A stretch of 64,000 nucleotides of DNA from Streptomyces antibioticus (GTDB taxonomy: Bacteria > Actinomycetota > Actinomycetes > Streptomycetales > Streptomycetaceae), in NCBI RefSeq assembly GCF_002019855.1, contig NZ_CM007717.1:6705750-6769749 (forward strand). The letters run 5' to 3'. Made by a program: the position numbers and the translations under genes. The notes under the pieces are model-generated. The model searched no databases. It saw nothing but the letters and a program-made list of their open reading frames with translations, and was not told the DNA's origin. Shown one piece after another: positions 1 to 8,480 of this stretch (position 1 is the first letter of the stretch; each line of letters starts with the position of its first letter).

Positions 1-692
1 CCGTTGTCGGCTCCGCCCCGGTTCCGGCCGCCGGTCACCAGCACACCGAGCCGGGTCAGTTCACCCTTGCTCGACTGCACCAGCAGCCGCATCACGAACA
101 CCGTGAGCAGACCCTCGCTGACCGCCAGCGGGATCTGGGTGACGGCGAAGATGGAGCCGAACTTGCCGAGCGCGCCCAGGAATCCGCTGCCCGGGTCGGG
201 GAACGCCAGCGCCAACTGCACGCTGGTCACGCAGTAGGTGGACAGGTCGGCGGCGAACGCGCCGAAGAACACCGCGACCATCAGCGGCACGTCGAAGCGC
301 CGCAGCAGTTTGTAGACGGCGTATCCGGCCCATGGTCCGACGATCGCCATGGAGAAGACGTTGGCGCCGAGCGTGGTGAGCCCGCCGTGGGCGAGCAGCA
401 GCGCCTGGAACAGCAGGGTGATGGTGCCCAGGACGGCCATGATCGGCGGCCGGAACAGGATGGCGCCCAGGCCGGTGCCGGTGGGGTGGGAGCAACTCCC
501 CGTCACGGACGGCAGTTTCAGGGCGGAGAGGACGAAGGTGAAGGCCCCGGAGGCGCCGAGCAGCAGGGTGCTCTCGGGGTTCTCCCTGACCTCACGGGTG
601 AGTGAACGGACTCCGTGGACGACAAATGGTGCGGACGCGACGCCCCAGGCGACGGCGTGCGCCGGCGGGAGGAAACCCTCGGCTATGTGCAT
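1..692 (-). CDS. cbiM: Cobalt ECF transporter substrate-specific subunit CbiM (3' end outside window)
   Basis: Integral membrane S-component of the cobalt energy-coupling-factor uptake system that supplies Co2+ for cobalamin synthesis. I translated this frame by eye. It starts MHIAEGFLPPAHAVAW, the invariant CbiM N-terminus whose first His/Met residues bind the metal, and continues as hydrophobic segments with the signature SCSHPTGTGLG near residue 70. The frame stays open to the window edge, so about 230 residues are visible and the end (probably leading to CbiN/CbiQ/CbiO genes) is missing. The ATG at 690-692 is chosen because the family motif begins there; the Shine-Dalgarno is weak. A cobalamin riboswitch lies immediately upstream, which separates it from the nickel-type NikM homologues. 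Confidence 0.93.
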   Translation of the reverse strand, partial: MHIAEGFLPPAHAVAWGVASAPFVVHGVRSLTREVRENPESTLLLGASGAFTFVLSALKLPSVTGSCSHPTGTGLGAILFRPPIMAVLGTITLLFQALLLAHGGLTTLGANVFSMAIVGPWAGYAVYKLLRRFDVPLMVAVFFGAFAADLSTYCVTSVQLALAFPDPGSGFLGALGKFGSIFAVTQIPLAVSEGLLTVFVMRLLVQSSKGELTRLGVLVTGGRNRGGADN

Positions 693-734
693 GGTTCAGC
701 AGACCCTCTCCAGCACCTCGTGGATGGTTGACGC

Positions 735-910
735 GCCCCGGCCGGTCTCCTGGCTGACGGGTACCACCGTCCGTGCTCCGCCTTCCCGGGTCCGAGGACC
801 CAGTGGCTGCCCGTGAGGGCCGGAGCCGGACTTCCCGATCACAGTGGCGAGGGCCGCACCGGTTTCACACCGATTTCCCGTTCACCGAGGCGTGGTGACA
901 GTAGTGCCCG
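735..910 (-). promoter_or_regulatory. Cobalamin (adenosylcobalamin) riboswitch in cbiM leader
   Basis: Read on the minus strand, the leader contains the hallmark elements in order: a segment GGGAAATCGGTGTGAAACCGG, then GCCACTGTGA, a second AGCCACTGGG arm, CCGGGAAGGCGG, and the B12 box GTCAGCCAGGAGACCGGC close to the gene. That order matches the conserved core of the Rfam cobalamin family. It sits 45 bp ahead of cbiM and presumably shuts off cobalt uptake when cobalamin is plentiful. Outer boundaries are approximate. Confidence 0.93.
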
Positions 911-1083
911 TACGAGGCCCCTGACAAGCGACAACGGGGGGCGCGAAGGCGGCGTGGGACGGCTCACACACCGGCGCACACCCAGCGCACACGCGGAGCA
1001 CGGCGGCGACACGCGGCGACACGTCCCTGGTCCTAGGTCCTACGGCTGATCAGCACCGGCACCCTTCTGCTGTTAGCGTGCAC

Positions 1084-1100
1084 TTGCATACCATTCGCAA
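1084..1100 (+). promoter_or_regulatory. Nur-type (nickel-responsive Fur family) operator at the sodF promoter
   Basis: The 17-mer TTGCATACCATTCGCAA is an inverted repeat of the form TTGCAt-N5-tcGCAA, matching the known Streptomyces Nur box (tTGCaa-N5-ttGCAA). It overlaps the expected transcription start, because a -10-like TTAGCG lies at about 1073-1078. In S. coelicolor, Nur with nickel represses sodF so that the nickel SOD is used instead; the same logic is inferred here. Confidence 0.8.
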
Positions 1101-1121
1101 TAACGTCGGAGGACGTTGGAC

Positions 1122-1763
1122 ATGGCGGTTTACACGCTCCCGGAGCTTCCGTACGACTACGCGGCGCTCGCCCCGGTCATCAGCCCCGAGATCATCGAGC
1201 TGCACCACGACAAGCACCACGCGGCGTACGTCAAGGGCGCGAACGACACCCTGGAGCAGCTCGCGGAGGCCCGGGACAAGGAGTCCTGGGGTTCGATCAA
1301 CGGCCTGGAGAAGAACCTGGCGTTCCATCTCTCCGGGCACATCCTGCACAGCATCTACTGGCACAACATGACCGGCGACGGCGGCGGCGAGCCGCTGGAG
1401 GCGGACGGCGTGGGCGAGTTGGCGGACGCGATCGCCGAATCCTTCGGCTCCTTCGCGAACTTCAAGGCACAGCTCACCAAGGCGTCGGCCACCACCCAGG
1501 GTTCGGGCTGGGGCGTCCTCGCCTACGAGCCGCTCTCCGGCCACCTCATCGTCGAGCAGGTCTACGACCACCAGGGCAACGTCGGCCAGGGCTCCACCCC
1601 GATCCTGGTCTTCGACGCGTGGGAGCACGCCTTCTACCTCCAGTACAAGAACCAGAAGGTCGACTTCATCGACGCGATGTGGGCGGTCGTCAACTGGCAG
1701 GACGTGGCCCGGCGTTACACGGCCGCCAAGGAACGCGGCGACAGCCTCCTCCTGACCCCGTGA
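1122..1763 (+). CDS. sodF: Iron superoxide dismutase
   Basis: Cytoplasmic Fe(Mn)-type superoxide dismutase of 213 residues, dismutating superoxide to oxygen and hydrogen peroxide. The N-terminal alpha-hairpin carries LHHDKHHAAYV with the first metal-ligand His at residue 28; the second ligand is in LSGHILHSIYW, and the C-terminal domain has VFDAWEHAFYLQY with the Asp and His ligands. Length is usual for the family. Start ATG 1122 is preferred over the upstream in-frame TTG 1116 because GGAGGA at 1108-1113 sits 8 bp ahead. The upstream Nur box implies repression by nickel; no nickel SOD gene is in the window. Transcribed divergently from cbiM and followed by a strong terminator hairpin. Confidence 0.97.
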   Translation: MAVYTLPELPYDYAALAPVISPEIIELHHDKHHAAYVKGANDTLEQLAEARDKESWGSINGLEKNLAFHLSGHILHSIYWHNMTGDGGGEPLEADGVGELADAIAESFGSFANFKAQLTKASATTQGSGWGVLAYEPLSGHLIVEQVYDHQGNVGQGSTPILVFDAWEHAFYLQYKNQKVDFIDAMWAVVNWQDVARRYTAAKERGDSLLLTP

Positions 1764-1777
1764 CCGACACACCCCGA

Positions 1778-1808
1778 GGGGCGGCCCCGATCGGCACGGG
1801 GCCGCCCC
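1778..1808 (+). terminator. Rho-independent-type hairpin after sodF
   Basis: Perfect 12-bp stem GGGGCGGCCCCG / CGGGGCCGCCCC with a 7-nt loop, starting 14 bp after the sodF stop. There is no clear U-tract, as is usual in Streptomyces. Confidence 0.75.
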
Positions 1809-1924
1809 GCCCTTGTCAACGCCCAGCGGCGAGGACGTTACGAGGCACTCGTCCGGCACCCCGGTGCCATGCGGACGCCCACAGCGGACAGCATCTGTCC
1901 TCGATCCCCGCTACCGTCCCGTCC

Positions 1925-3031
1925 ATGACGAAGCCGACCCCCGCCGCCCCCGTGCTCGACGCCCGCGCACTCAACCGCGCGACCCTCGAACGGCAGTTGT
2001 TGCTGCGGCCCGCCGCGCTGGCGGCGACGGAGGCCGTCACCCATCTGCTCGGGCTCCAGGCGCAGAACGTCAGGCCGCCGTACTACGCGCTCGCGGCCCG
2101 TCTCGCCGGATTCCGTCCCGAGGACCTGTCCGCGCCGATGGCCGACCGCCAGGTGGTCCGGATCGTCACCATGCGCTCCACGATCCACACCCACACCGCC
2201 GACGACGCGCTCACCCTGCGGCCGCTGGTGCAGCCCGCCCGCGACCGCGAGCTGAACGCGTTCCGCAAGGGGCTGGCCGGAGTGGACCTGGACGAACTCG
2301 CGGGGCTCGCCCGGGACCTCGTGGAGGAGGAGCCGCGCACGATGGCGCAGTTGCGCGAGGCGCTGTCCGCGCGGTGGCCCGAGGCCGACCCGCAGTCGCT
2401 GGGGCTCGCGGCCCGCTGCCGGCTCCCGCTCGTCCAGGTCACCCCGCGCGGGCTGTGGGACCGCAGCGGACAGGTCGCGCTGACGACCGCCGAGCACTGG
2501 CTCGGCCGGCCCGCCGAACCCGCCCCGGCGCCGGACGACGTCGTGACGCGCTACCTCGCCGCCTTCGGACCGGCCTCCGTCAAGGACATGCAGACCTGGG
2601 CCGGGCTCACCCGGCTGCGCGACGCCTTCGAGCGGCTGCGGCCCCGCCTGGTCACCTTCCGCGACGAGCACGGCGTCGAGCTGTTCGACCTCCCGGACGC
2701 CCCCCGCCCGGACCCGGACACCCCGGCCCCGCCCCGGTTCCTGCCCGAGTTCGACAACCTGCTGCTCTCCCACGCCGACCGCACCCGCGTCGTCCCGTCC
2801 GACTACCGGGGCCGCACCTGGCGGGGCAACCAGGCGTACCGCACCCTGCTCGTCGACGGGTTCCTCGCGGGCGTGTGGCGGCTGGAGGAGGACGCGCTCG
2901 TCGTCGAACCGTTCGGGCGCCTCACCGCGGGGCAGCGGCGGGAGGTGGCCGGGGAGGCCGAGCGGATGCTGGCCGCGCTGCACCCGGGGGAGCCCCGTGA
3001 CCTGCGGTTCGGGACGGTCGTGGAGCGGTGA
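1925..3031 (+). CDS. AlkZ-like (HTH_42, winged-helix) DNA glycosylase
   Basis: Protein of 368 residues of the HTH_42 / DUF1006 winged-helix family, known from AlkZ and YcaQ as DNA glycosylases that unhook bulky or crosslinked alkylated bases. The N-terminal segment LLGLQAQ places Gln45 and Gln47 as the catalytic Q-x-Q motif typical of the AlkZ-like branch (YcaQ has Q-x-D). Further family features are MRSTIHTH, the GPASVKDMQTWAGL region and the C-terminal LPEFDNLLLSHADR block. The ATG at 1925 (MTKPTPAAP) is chosen because homology begins shortly after it; upstream in-frame codons lie in the sodF 3' region. Stand-alone gene with a shared bidirectional terminator to the next gene. In some Streptomyces such genes accompany genotoxin clusters, but none is seen here, so a general repair role is likely. 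Confidence 0.85.
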   Translation: MTKPTPAAPVLDARALNRATLERQLLLRPAALAATEAVTHLLGLQAQNVRPPYYALAARLAGFRPEDLSAPMADRQVVRIVTMRSTIHTHTADDALTLRPLVQPARDRELNAFRKGLAGVDLDELAGLARDLVEEEPRTMAQLREALSARWPEADPQSLGLAARCRLPLVQVTPRGLWDRSGQVALTTAEHWLGRPAEPAPAPDDVVTRYLAAFGPASVKDMQTWAGLTRLRDAFERLRPRLVTFRDEHGVELFDLPDAPRPDPDTPAPPRFLPEFDNLLLSHADRTRVVPSDYRGRTWRGNQAYRTLLVDGFLAGVWRLEEDALVVEPFGRLTAGQRREVAGEAERMLAALHPGEPRDLRFGTVVER

Positions 3032-3046
3032 CGCGGGACGTGGATA

Positions 3047-3087
3047 GGGGGCGCTGCGGGCCGCTCGTGGAGGCTCGCAGCGCCCCC
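3047..3087. terminator. Bidirectional terminator between the glycosylase and trypsin genes
   Basis: Perfect 12-bp arms GGGGGCGCTGCG and CGCAGCGCCCCC separated by a 17-nt loop, lying between two convergent genes (stops at 3031 and 3141). Confidence 0.7.
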
Positions 3088-3140
3088 TGGCATTCACCTG
3101 AGGGGTGCTCAGGAGTTCATGGGGCGTACGCGGTGACCCG

Positions 3141-3932
3141 TCAGGAGTTCACCTGCGTGGCGACCAGGCCGGAGAAGGCGGTCAGCCGGGTGTAGACACC
3201 CGGGTGACCGGCCTGGGCACAGCCCTCGCCCCAAGAAGTGATCCCTGCCAGGACGCCCCCGATGAGCAGGGGACCGCCGCTGTCGCCCTGGCAGGTGTCT
3301 ACGCCGCCGGAGGAGTATCCGGCGCACACCATGTCGGACGGCACGAAGTCCGAACCGTAGGAGCTCGCACAACCGGAGTCGGAGACGATCGGCACGGTCG
3401 CCGTCCGAAGCTGGTTGGAGGAGCTGCCGTTCTGTGAGGTCGTGCCCCAGCCCAGGACGCGGGCCGTCGTGCCGGCCGCGTACAGATCGGTCTGGGACGA
3501 GGTGACGTACGACGCCGTGGTGTACGGCATCGACGTCGACAGGGTCAGCACCGCCACGTCCTCGCCGTCGGTGGCGTCGGTGTAGTTCGGGTGGATCCAG
3601 ATCTTGCTGACCCGGCTGACCGTGCCGTTCGTACCGTTGAGGTACGTGCGGCCGCCGACGACGCGCACACTGCTCGTGCTCTCTCCGACCATGCAGTGCG
3701 CGGCCGTGACGACCTTGGTCGGGGAGACGAGCGTCCCTCCGCAGAACTGGTTCTGCGAGGCGTCCGTGATCTGCATCATGAACGGGTACGCGGTCGTGGT
3801 GGTCGTCGTGCCGCCGACGATCGGCTGCGGCGCTGCGACAGCGGTGGGGGCGCTGAGCAGACAGGTCGCCGCCGCCGCGGCGGCCGCCGCGACGACTGCG
3901 GCGGCCTTCCTGGCACGGTTGAGCCCGTACAT
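3141..3932 (-). CDS. Secreted trypsin-like serine protease (S1 family)
   Basis: Exported endopeptidase of 263 residues. A positively charged start followed by an Ala-rich hydrophobic run forms a signal peptide ending near AVAA (residue 34), a short propeptide follows, and the mature N-terminus is IVGG at residue 38. The catalytic triad is His79 (TAAHC), Asp125 (GEDVAVL) and Ser218 (GDSGGP). Asp212, six residues before the Ser in DTCQGDSGGP, gives trypsin specificity for Lys/Arg. Six cysteines fit three disulfides. The ATG at 3930-3932 follows an AAGGAG Shine-Dalgarno 5 bp away; upstream in-frame codons are not plausible. Similar to Streptomyces extracellular trypsins, which are linked to mycelial differentiation. 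It stands alone, facing away from the regulator gene. Confidence 0.95.
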   Translation of the reverse strand: MYGLNRARKAAAVVAAAAAAAATCLLSAPTAVAAPQPIVGGTTTTTTAYPFMMQITDASQNQFCGGTLVSPTKVVTAAHCMVGESTSSVRVVGGRTYLNGTNGTVSRVSKIWIHPNYTDATDGEDVAVLTLSTSMPYTTASYVTSSQTDLYAAGTTARVLGWGTTSQNGSSSNQLRTATVPIVSDSGCASSYGSDFVPSDMVCAGYSSGGVDTCQGDSGGPLLIGGVLAGITSWGEGCAQAGHPGVYTRLTAFSGLVATQVNS

Positions 3933-4192
3933 GAATCTCCTTGTGGGGGGAGCTGCCGGTGGGGGGTTCGCACGGGCGTGGGGGGTGTGTACGGGGGTCG
4001 CGGGACCGACCCCCGTCTGCCCGGGCGAGCGGCACATCACGAACGCTAGGGCCCGGCGCACCCACCTCCCAATGAGGGAACCCCCTAAGGGAGTTGGGGC
4101 AGGGAAAACCCTCGGTCGTACACAGGGGGCGCACAGGGTCCGACGGGTCCGTGTTCCGTGGATCCGCGAGGGCAGTTAACCCCGCGCCCCGC

Positions 4193-7003
4193 TCACTTGG
4201 CGTGGCGCCCCGCCGCCAGTCGGACAATATCCACCCGCGAGCGGATTCCCAGCTTCCGGTAGACCCGGGTCAGGGTCGCCTCGACGGTCTTCACGCTGAT
4301 GAACAGGCGCGCGGCGATCTCCCGGTTGGTGGCGCCCTCCATGACCAGCGCGGCGACCTGACGCTCCATCGAGGCCAGCCCCTCCAGCGCGTCGGCGGCC
4401 TGCGCGGGCGGGGCGGCCGGGCGGGCCCCGTCCGTCTCCTCCAGGGCCGCCGCGTCCACCTGGCGCAGCCAGGGCAGCGCCCGGCACCGCCGGAACAGCC
4501 GCGCCGCCTCGTCGTACGACGTCGGACCGGGCTGCCGGGCGCGCAGCCGGGCGTGCGCGAACGCGGCGCGCGCCTCCTCCAGGCCGTAGCCCAGTTTGGC
4601 CAGCCGGTCCTGGACGGACGTCAGCCGGGCCAGCGCCGCCTCGTGGTCGCCGTGCGCCGCCCGCACCAGGGCCTCGGCGCGGTCCAGCACCGCGAGGACG
4701 CTCTCCCGGCCGAGCCGGAGGGCGTGTTCGCGGCTGACGTCGATGACGTCCTGCGCCTCGCCCGGTTCGCCCACCCGGACCAGCGCCTCGGCGAGGTCGC
4801 CCTGCCAGCGGCCGCGGGCCGGGTCGGTGATGCCCATGCCCTGCTCCAGCTCGCGCACCCGGCGCAGCGAGGCGACCGTGCCCGCGGCGTCCCCGGCCAC
4901 CAGTTGGGCGTAGCCGAGCGCGGCCAGCGCCCGCGAGAGGTACATCTGGTCGCCGTCCTCCTCGGCGTGGTCGGCGGCCTCCCTGGCCAGCACCAGCGCC
5001 TTGCCCACGTCACCGCCGGACGCCTCGGCCAGCGAGGTGAGCATCGCGGACGCGCCCAGGCCGATGCCGGAGTCGCGGGCCAGCTTGAGGCTCTCGCGGG
5101 CCAGGTCGAGGGCGCGTCCGCAGTGCCCGGAGCGCAGTTCGGTGTCGGCCAGGAACCGCTGGAAGTGCACCTCGCTCTCGACCATCCCGCGCCGCCGCAC
5201 CTCGCGCAGCAGCGCGGTGATGGTGGCGCGGGCGTCGGGGAGCTGGTCGCTCATCAGCAGCCAGCGGAACCGGGCCATGCCGGCGCCGTTGTGATGGCAC
5301 GCCACATACGGGTCCTGGGGCTCCTTGAGGGCCCGCTTGATGGTGGTGGGGGCGAGCGGATGACCCATCAGGATCTCCGTCGAGCCCTGGAAGGAGAGCG
5401 CGAACAGCTCCGTACGGCGGTCACCGCCCCGGGCGGCCAGCTCCGCGGTGTGCGCGGCCTCCTGGCGGGCCTGCGCGAAGTCGCCCTCGACGATCAGTTT
5501 GCGCCAGGCCAGCCGGTAGTGGACCAGGGCGAGCAGCCGGGGGTCGTCGCCCGCGTCGGCGAGCGCCTGCGGGAAGACGGCGTCGACCTCGCCGAGCGAC
5601 TGCCCGGCGGCCTCGATCACCACCTCCCAGGCCCGGATCCGGTCGGCGGGCACGGTCGCCCGGGTCAGCACCTCGCGCGCGATGTCCCGGGCGAGGTCCA
5701 CCTCGCCGGCGGTGATGGCGTCCTCGGCGGCCTGGAGCCGGCGCTCGTCCGGGGCGACGGCGCCGTCCGGCGGGGTGTGCCGGGCGGCGAGCAGTCCGAG
5801 GGAGGCGGCGACCGAGGGGGCGCCGCGGTCCCGGGCCAGCGCGGCGGCCTCGGCGAGCCGGGCGGCCACCTCCGGGTCGGTGCCGGTGGTCGCCAGCGCC
5901 AGGTTGCGGGCCCGCTCGATCGGGTCCGAGGCCGCCGTGGACAGCGCCGCGTGCGCGGCCCGGCGCTCCTGCGCGGGCGCCTCCGCGTACAGCGCCGCCG
6001 AGATCAGCGGATGCGCGAACCGTACGGCGGGCTCCTCCGGCTCGGTCGCCAGCAGCCCGAGCGCGGCCGCCTGGGCGGTCTCGGCCTCGGCGTTCTCCCG
6101 GCCGGCCGCGTGCAGCAGGGCCAGGGTGGGGCGGGCGCCGGCGCTGGCCACCAGCAGGGTGCGGCGGGCCTCGTCGGAGAGCATGTCGAGCCGGCTGAGC
6201 ACCAGGGCGCGCAGCGAGGTGGGCACCGGCAGCGGCTCGCCGGGGCGCGGCGGGGTCGGGCTCTCGCCGAGCGCGCGGCCCAGCTCCAGGGCGAACAGCG
6301 GGTTGCCGCCGCTGGTGCGGTGGATCTCCCGCACGGTCGAGCGGGGCAGCGCGGTGTAGCCGCGGTGGTCGAGCAGTGCGGAGACCTGGCCGCGGGAGAG
6401 CGGGTTGAGGCGGACGGCGAGGGTGTCCGGCGGAGACGCGCGTAGATGGCGGTCGTACTCCTGGCCCTCGGTCCGGACCGCGGACAGCAGTTGGACGGGC
6501 GTGTCGCCGAGCCGGCGGGCGGCGAAGCCGAGCAGTTCGGCGCTGGCCGGATCCAGCCACTGGAGGTCGTCGGCGACGAGCAGCACCGGGCCGGTGGCGG
6601 CGAGCGCGCGCAGCGCGGAGAGCACGGCGAGACGCAGCGCCAGGCCGTCGCGTTGCAGGGTCGATTCGCCGCGGCCGGTGAGCGCCGACTCCAGGGCCGT
6701 GCGCTGGGCCGACGGCAGCTTGTCCGAGACCTCGTCGAGGACCAGACCGAAGAGGTCCGCCAGCGCCAGGAACGGCAGATGCGATTCGGACTCGGTCGCC
6801 GAGCAGCGCAACACGGTGTGCGCGGAGTCGCCGTAATCCGCGGCCAATGCCCGCAGCACGGTCGACTTTCCTATTCCGGCGGGCCCGTGGAGCAGCACAC
6901 TGCCGCCGCGCGCCAGTTGGTCACGGGCGGAACCGAACAGCTCCTCCCTGCCGATGACCAGGTCGGGGCGGCATCTGGCAGGCTCCTTGAACTCCCGTCG
7001 CAC
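4193..7003 (-). CDS. Large ATP-binding LuxR-family (LAL) transcriptional regulator
   Basis: Regulator of 936 residues of the STAND/LAL type. An N-terminal AAA NTPase has Walker A GPAGIGKST (about residue 40) and Walker B VLLVADDLQWLD. A long helical TPR-like middle follows, and then a C-terminal LuxR helix-turn-helix (ERQVAALVMEGATNREIA ... VKTVEATLTRVYRKLGI). Such proteins bind ATP and an inducer, then activate nearby or pathway genes. The start GTG at 7001-7003 is chosen because GGAGGGGAG lies about 9 bp upstream and the ATPase homology starts soon after; the frame extends further upstream without an initiator signal. The target is not evident. The upstream region holds a -10-like TAGAAT near 7040-7045 on this strand. 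Confidence 0.9.
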   Translation of the reverse strand: MRREFKEPARCRPDLVIGREELFGSARDQLARGGSVLLHGPAGIGKSTVLRALAADYGDSAHTVLRCSATESESHLPFLALADLFGLVLDEVSDKLPSAQRTALESALTGRGESTLQRDGLALRLAVLSALRALAATGPVLLVADDLQWLDPASAELLGFAARRLGDTPVQLLSAVRTEGQEYDRHLRASPPDTLAVRLNPLSRGQVSALLDHRGYTALPRSTVREIHRTSGGNPLFALELGRALGESPTPPRPGEPLPVPTSLRALVLSRLDMLSDEARRTLLVASAGARPTLALLHAAGRENAEAETAQAAALGLLATEPEEPAVRFAHPLISAALYAEAPAQERRAAHAALSTAASDPIERARNLALATTGTDPEVAARLAEAAALARDRGAPSVAASLGLLAARHTPPDGAVAPDERRLQAAEDAITAGEVDLARDIAREVLTRATVPADRIRAWEVVIEAAGQSLGEVDAVFPQALADAGDDPRLLALVHYRLAWRKLIVEGDFAQARQEAAHTAELAARGGDRRTELFALSFQGSTEILMGHPLAPTTIKRALKEPQDPYVACHHNGAGMARFRWLLMSDQLPDARATITALLREVRRRGMVESEVHFQRFLADTELRSGHCGRALDLARESLKLARDSGIGLGASAMLTSLAEASGGDVGKALVLAREAADHAEEDGDQMYLSRALAALGYAQLVAGDAAGTVASLRRVRELEQGMGITDPARGRWQGDLAEALVRVGEPGEAQDVIDVSREHALRLGRESVLAVLDRAEALVRAAHGDHEAALARLTSVQDRLAKLGYGLEEARAAFAHARLRARQPGPTSYDEAARLFRRCRALPWLRQVDAAALEETDGARPAAPPAQAADALEGLASMERQVAALVMEGATNREIAARLFISVKTVEATLTRVYRKLGIRSRVDIVRLAAGRHAK

Positions 7004-7408
7004 GGTTACCGCTCCCCTCCGGGTGTCGTGTCCCAGCCAAATTCTAGGCAACGACTCTTTGAAATTCGGAGGGTCAGCGAAGTGAGGCAGATAACAACAT
7101 GACGCACAGGTAAATTCATCACGGCCGCCGATGAATGGAAGCTGCTCGTGAGGGCTCCCCACGAGCCGGACGCGGAACCCCTCCCTGGCTGGATCCGAAC
7201 GCTGCCGAACGGGTGAACCCCGGACATGTCAGCACTCTGCCACGGCCCGGACGCCGAGGGCAGGAGGCCCGGGCGGACGGCCTTGCGCGGAGGCTCACTT
7301 CCGGTCGTCCGCGGCGGGGGGCGCGGGCGACGTGCCTGTGCCGGGGGTGGCCCCCGGTGGCCGGTCGCAGGGTCCGCTGCGGCGCGCATGCCCGATCGGT
7401 CCGCCGGG
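7004..7408. other. Intergenic region with no gene
   Basis: About 400 bp between the start of the LAL regulator and the end of the GAF-LuxR gene. Its right part is less GC-biased near 7020-7130 and probably holds the LAL promoter. I see no protein-coding signature or structured RNA, only GC-rich sequence leading into the tandem repeats. Confidence 0.5.
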
Positions 7409-7485
7409 GCAGGGGACCAGGCAGCGCCGATACCGCAGGGGACCAGGCACGCCGATACAGCAGGGGACCAGGTGGCGCCGTTACG
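7409..7485. repeat. Three tandem ~25-bp repeats running into a stop codon
   Basis: Units at 7409-7434, 7435-7459 and 7460-7485, all built on GCAGGGGACCAGG followed by a CGCCGATAC-like tail; the first two are nearly identical and the third is diverged. The third unit contains the TAA stop and last codons of the GAF-LuxR gene, so the array seems to have grown from the gene's 3' end. A fourth partial GCAGGAG follows. Confidence 0.85.
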
Positions 7486-8350
7486 GCAGGAGCCCCGCTC
7501 GGCGGGCCGTGGCCACCGCCTCGCCGCGGGTGTGGGCGCCCAGGCGGCGCATCGCCGAGCGGAGGTAGCCCTTGACCGTCTCCGTGCGCAGGCCCAGGCG
7601 TTCGGCGGTGGCCGCGTTCGTCGCGCCCGCCGCCACGCACGCCAGGACGTCCAGTTCGCGCGGCGCGAGGACGGGCGCCGGCCCGCCGGGGCCCGGGTGG
7701 GTCTCGTCCGCGGGCGTCAGCAGGCCGCAGGCGTCCAGGAGTTCGGCGCGCAGCGCGGGGTCGGCGATCCGGGGCGCCAGGGCGCGCAGGGCGGCGTGCG
7801 CCTCGCGGACCCGCTCCCGCTCGGCGCCGTGACCGGGCCCCGGCCGGGCCGCCGTCAGCAGCTCGCGCGCCTCGTCGCCGGCGACCAGCGCCTGTTCCAC
7901 GTCCCGTGCCACCTCCACCGCCGCGTTCAGCGTGCGGTCGCCCAGCGGCTGGGCCGTGCGCAGGGCGCCGTACAGCACGCCCCGCACCCGGCGTCGTACC
8001 ACCACCGGGACGGCGAGCACCGAGCGCAGGCCCTCCTCGGCGACGGCCGCGTCGTACTCGTGGCTGATCCGGCGCGAGCGCGAGTAGTCGGTCACCGCGT
8101 ACGGCCTGGCCAGCGCGACCGCCTTGCCGCCGAGGCCGTTCCCCGAGGTCACCGCGAGACCGCTGAGCGCGAGCGTGGCCGCGCCGCTGAACTCGCTGAT
8201 CCGCATCCGGTGCCGCCCCGGCTCGACCAGACCGCCGAAGGCGACCGGCAGCCCCGTCGCCCGCCGCAGCCGCGCCAGCGCGCCGCCGATCTGAGCCGTC
8301 CCGGCCGTCTCTGCTGCCACGTCCTCGCCCTTTCCGTGCCCATCCACCAT
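7481..8350 (-). CDS. GAF-domain LuxR-type transcriptional regulator
   Basis: Regulator of 289 residues. The first half is a GAF-like sensor domain (approximately residues 20-160, with GNGLGGKAVALARPYAVTDY and LAVPVVVRRRVRGVLYGALR). A linker follows, then a C-terminal LuxR helix-turn-helix (LAPRELDVLACVAAGATN ... VKGYLRSAMRRLGAHTRGEA). It is divergent from two acyl-CoA ligase genes with a 130-bp gap, which makes it the likely local regulator of those genes; the ligand may be an acyl-CoA or an aromatic acid (inference). The ATG at 8350 has no strong Shine-Dalgarno, and a GTG three bases further in is an alternative. Confidence 0.85.
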   Translation of the reverse strand: MVDGHGKGEDVAAETAGTAQIGGALARLRRATGLPVAFGGLVEPGRHRMRISEFSGAATLALSGLAVTSGNGLGGKAVALARPYAVTDYSRSRRISHEYDAAVAEEGLRSVLAVPVVVRRRVRGVLYGALRTAQPLGDRTLNAAVEVARDVEQALVAGDEARELLTAARPGPGHGAERERVREAHAALRALAPRIADPALRAELLDACGLLTPADETHPGPGGPAPVLAPRELDVLACVAAGATNAATAERLGLRTETVKGYLRSAMRRLGAHTRGEAVATARRAGLLP

Positions 8351-8480
8351 CCGCGGGGAGCCGACCCGACACCCCCGTTCGGGGGTGGTGAGACCCGCAT
8401 CACGGATTACACGATGTGAGGGAGCCGCCGGGCAATGGTCCGGAGCCGACGGCCCGACACCGACGGAGCGAGGAGGACGG

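Noticed and set aside
4094..6445. Long open frame on the plus strand opposite the LAL regulator
   Set aside because: It is the GC-skew shadow of the real gene; the translation is Gly/Arg/Gln-rich with no domain, and the minus strand encodes a clear ATPase-LuxR protein. Similar shadows opposite the acyl-CoA ligases, gcl, the siderophore genes and the RHS gene were dropped for the same reason.
7409..7485. CRISPR array
   Set aside because: Units are directly adjacent with no spacers and no cas genes; the same holds for 37801-37850.
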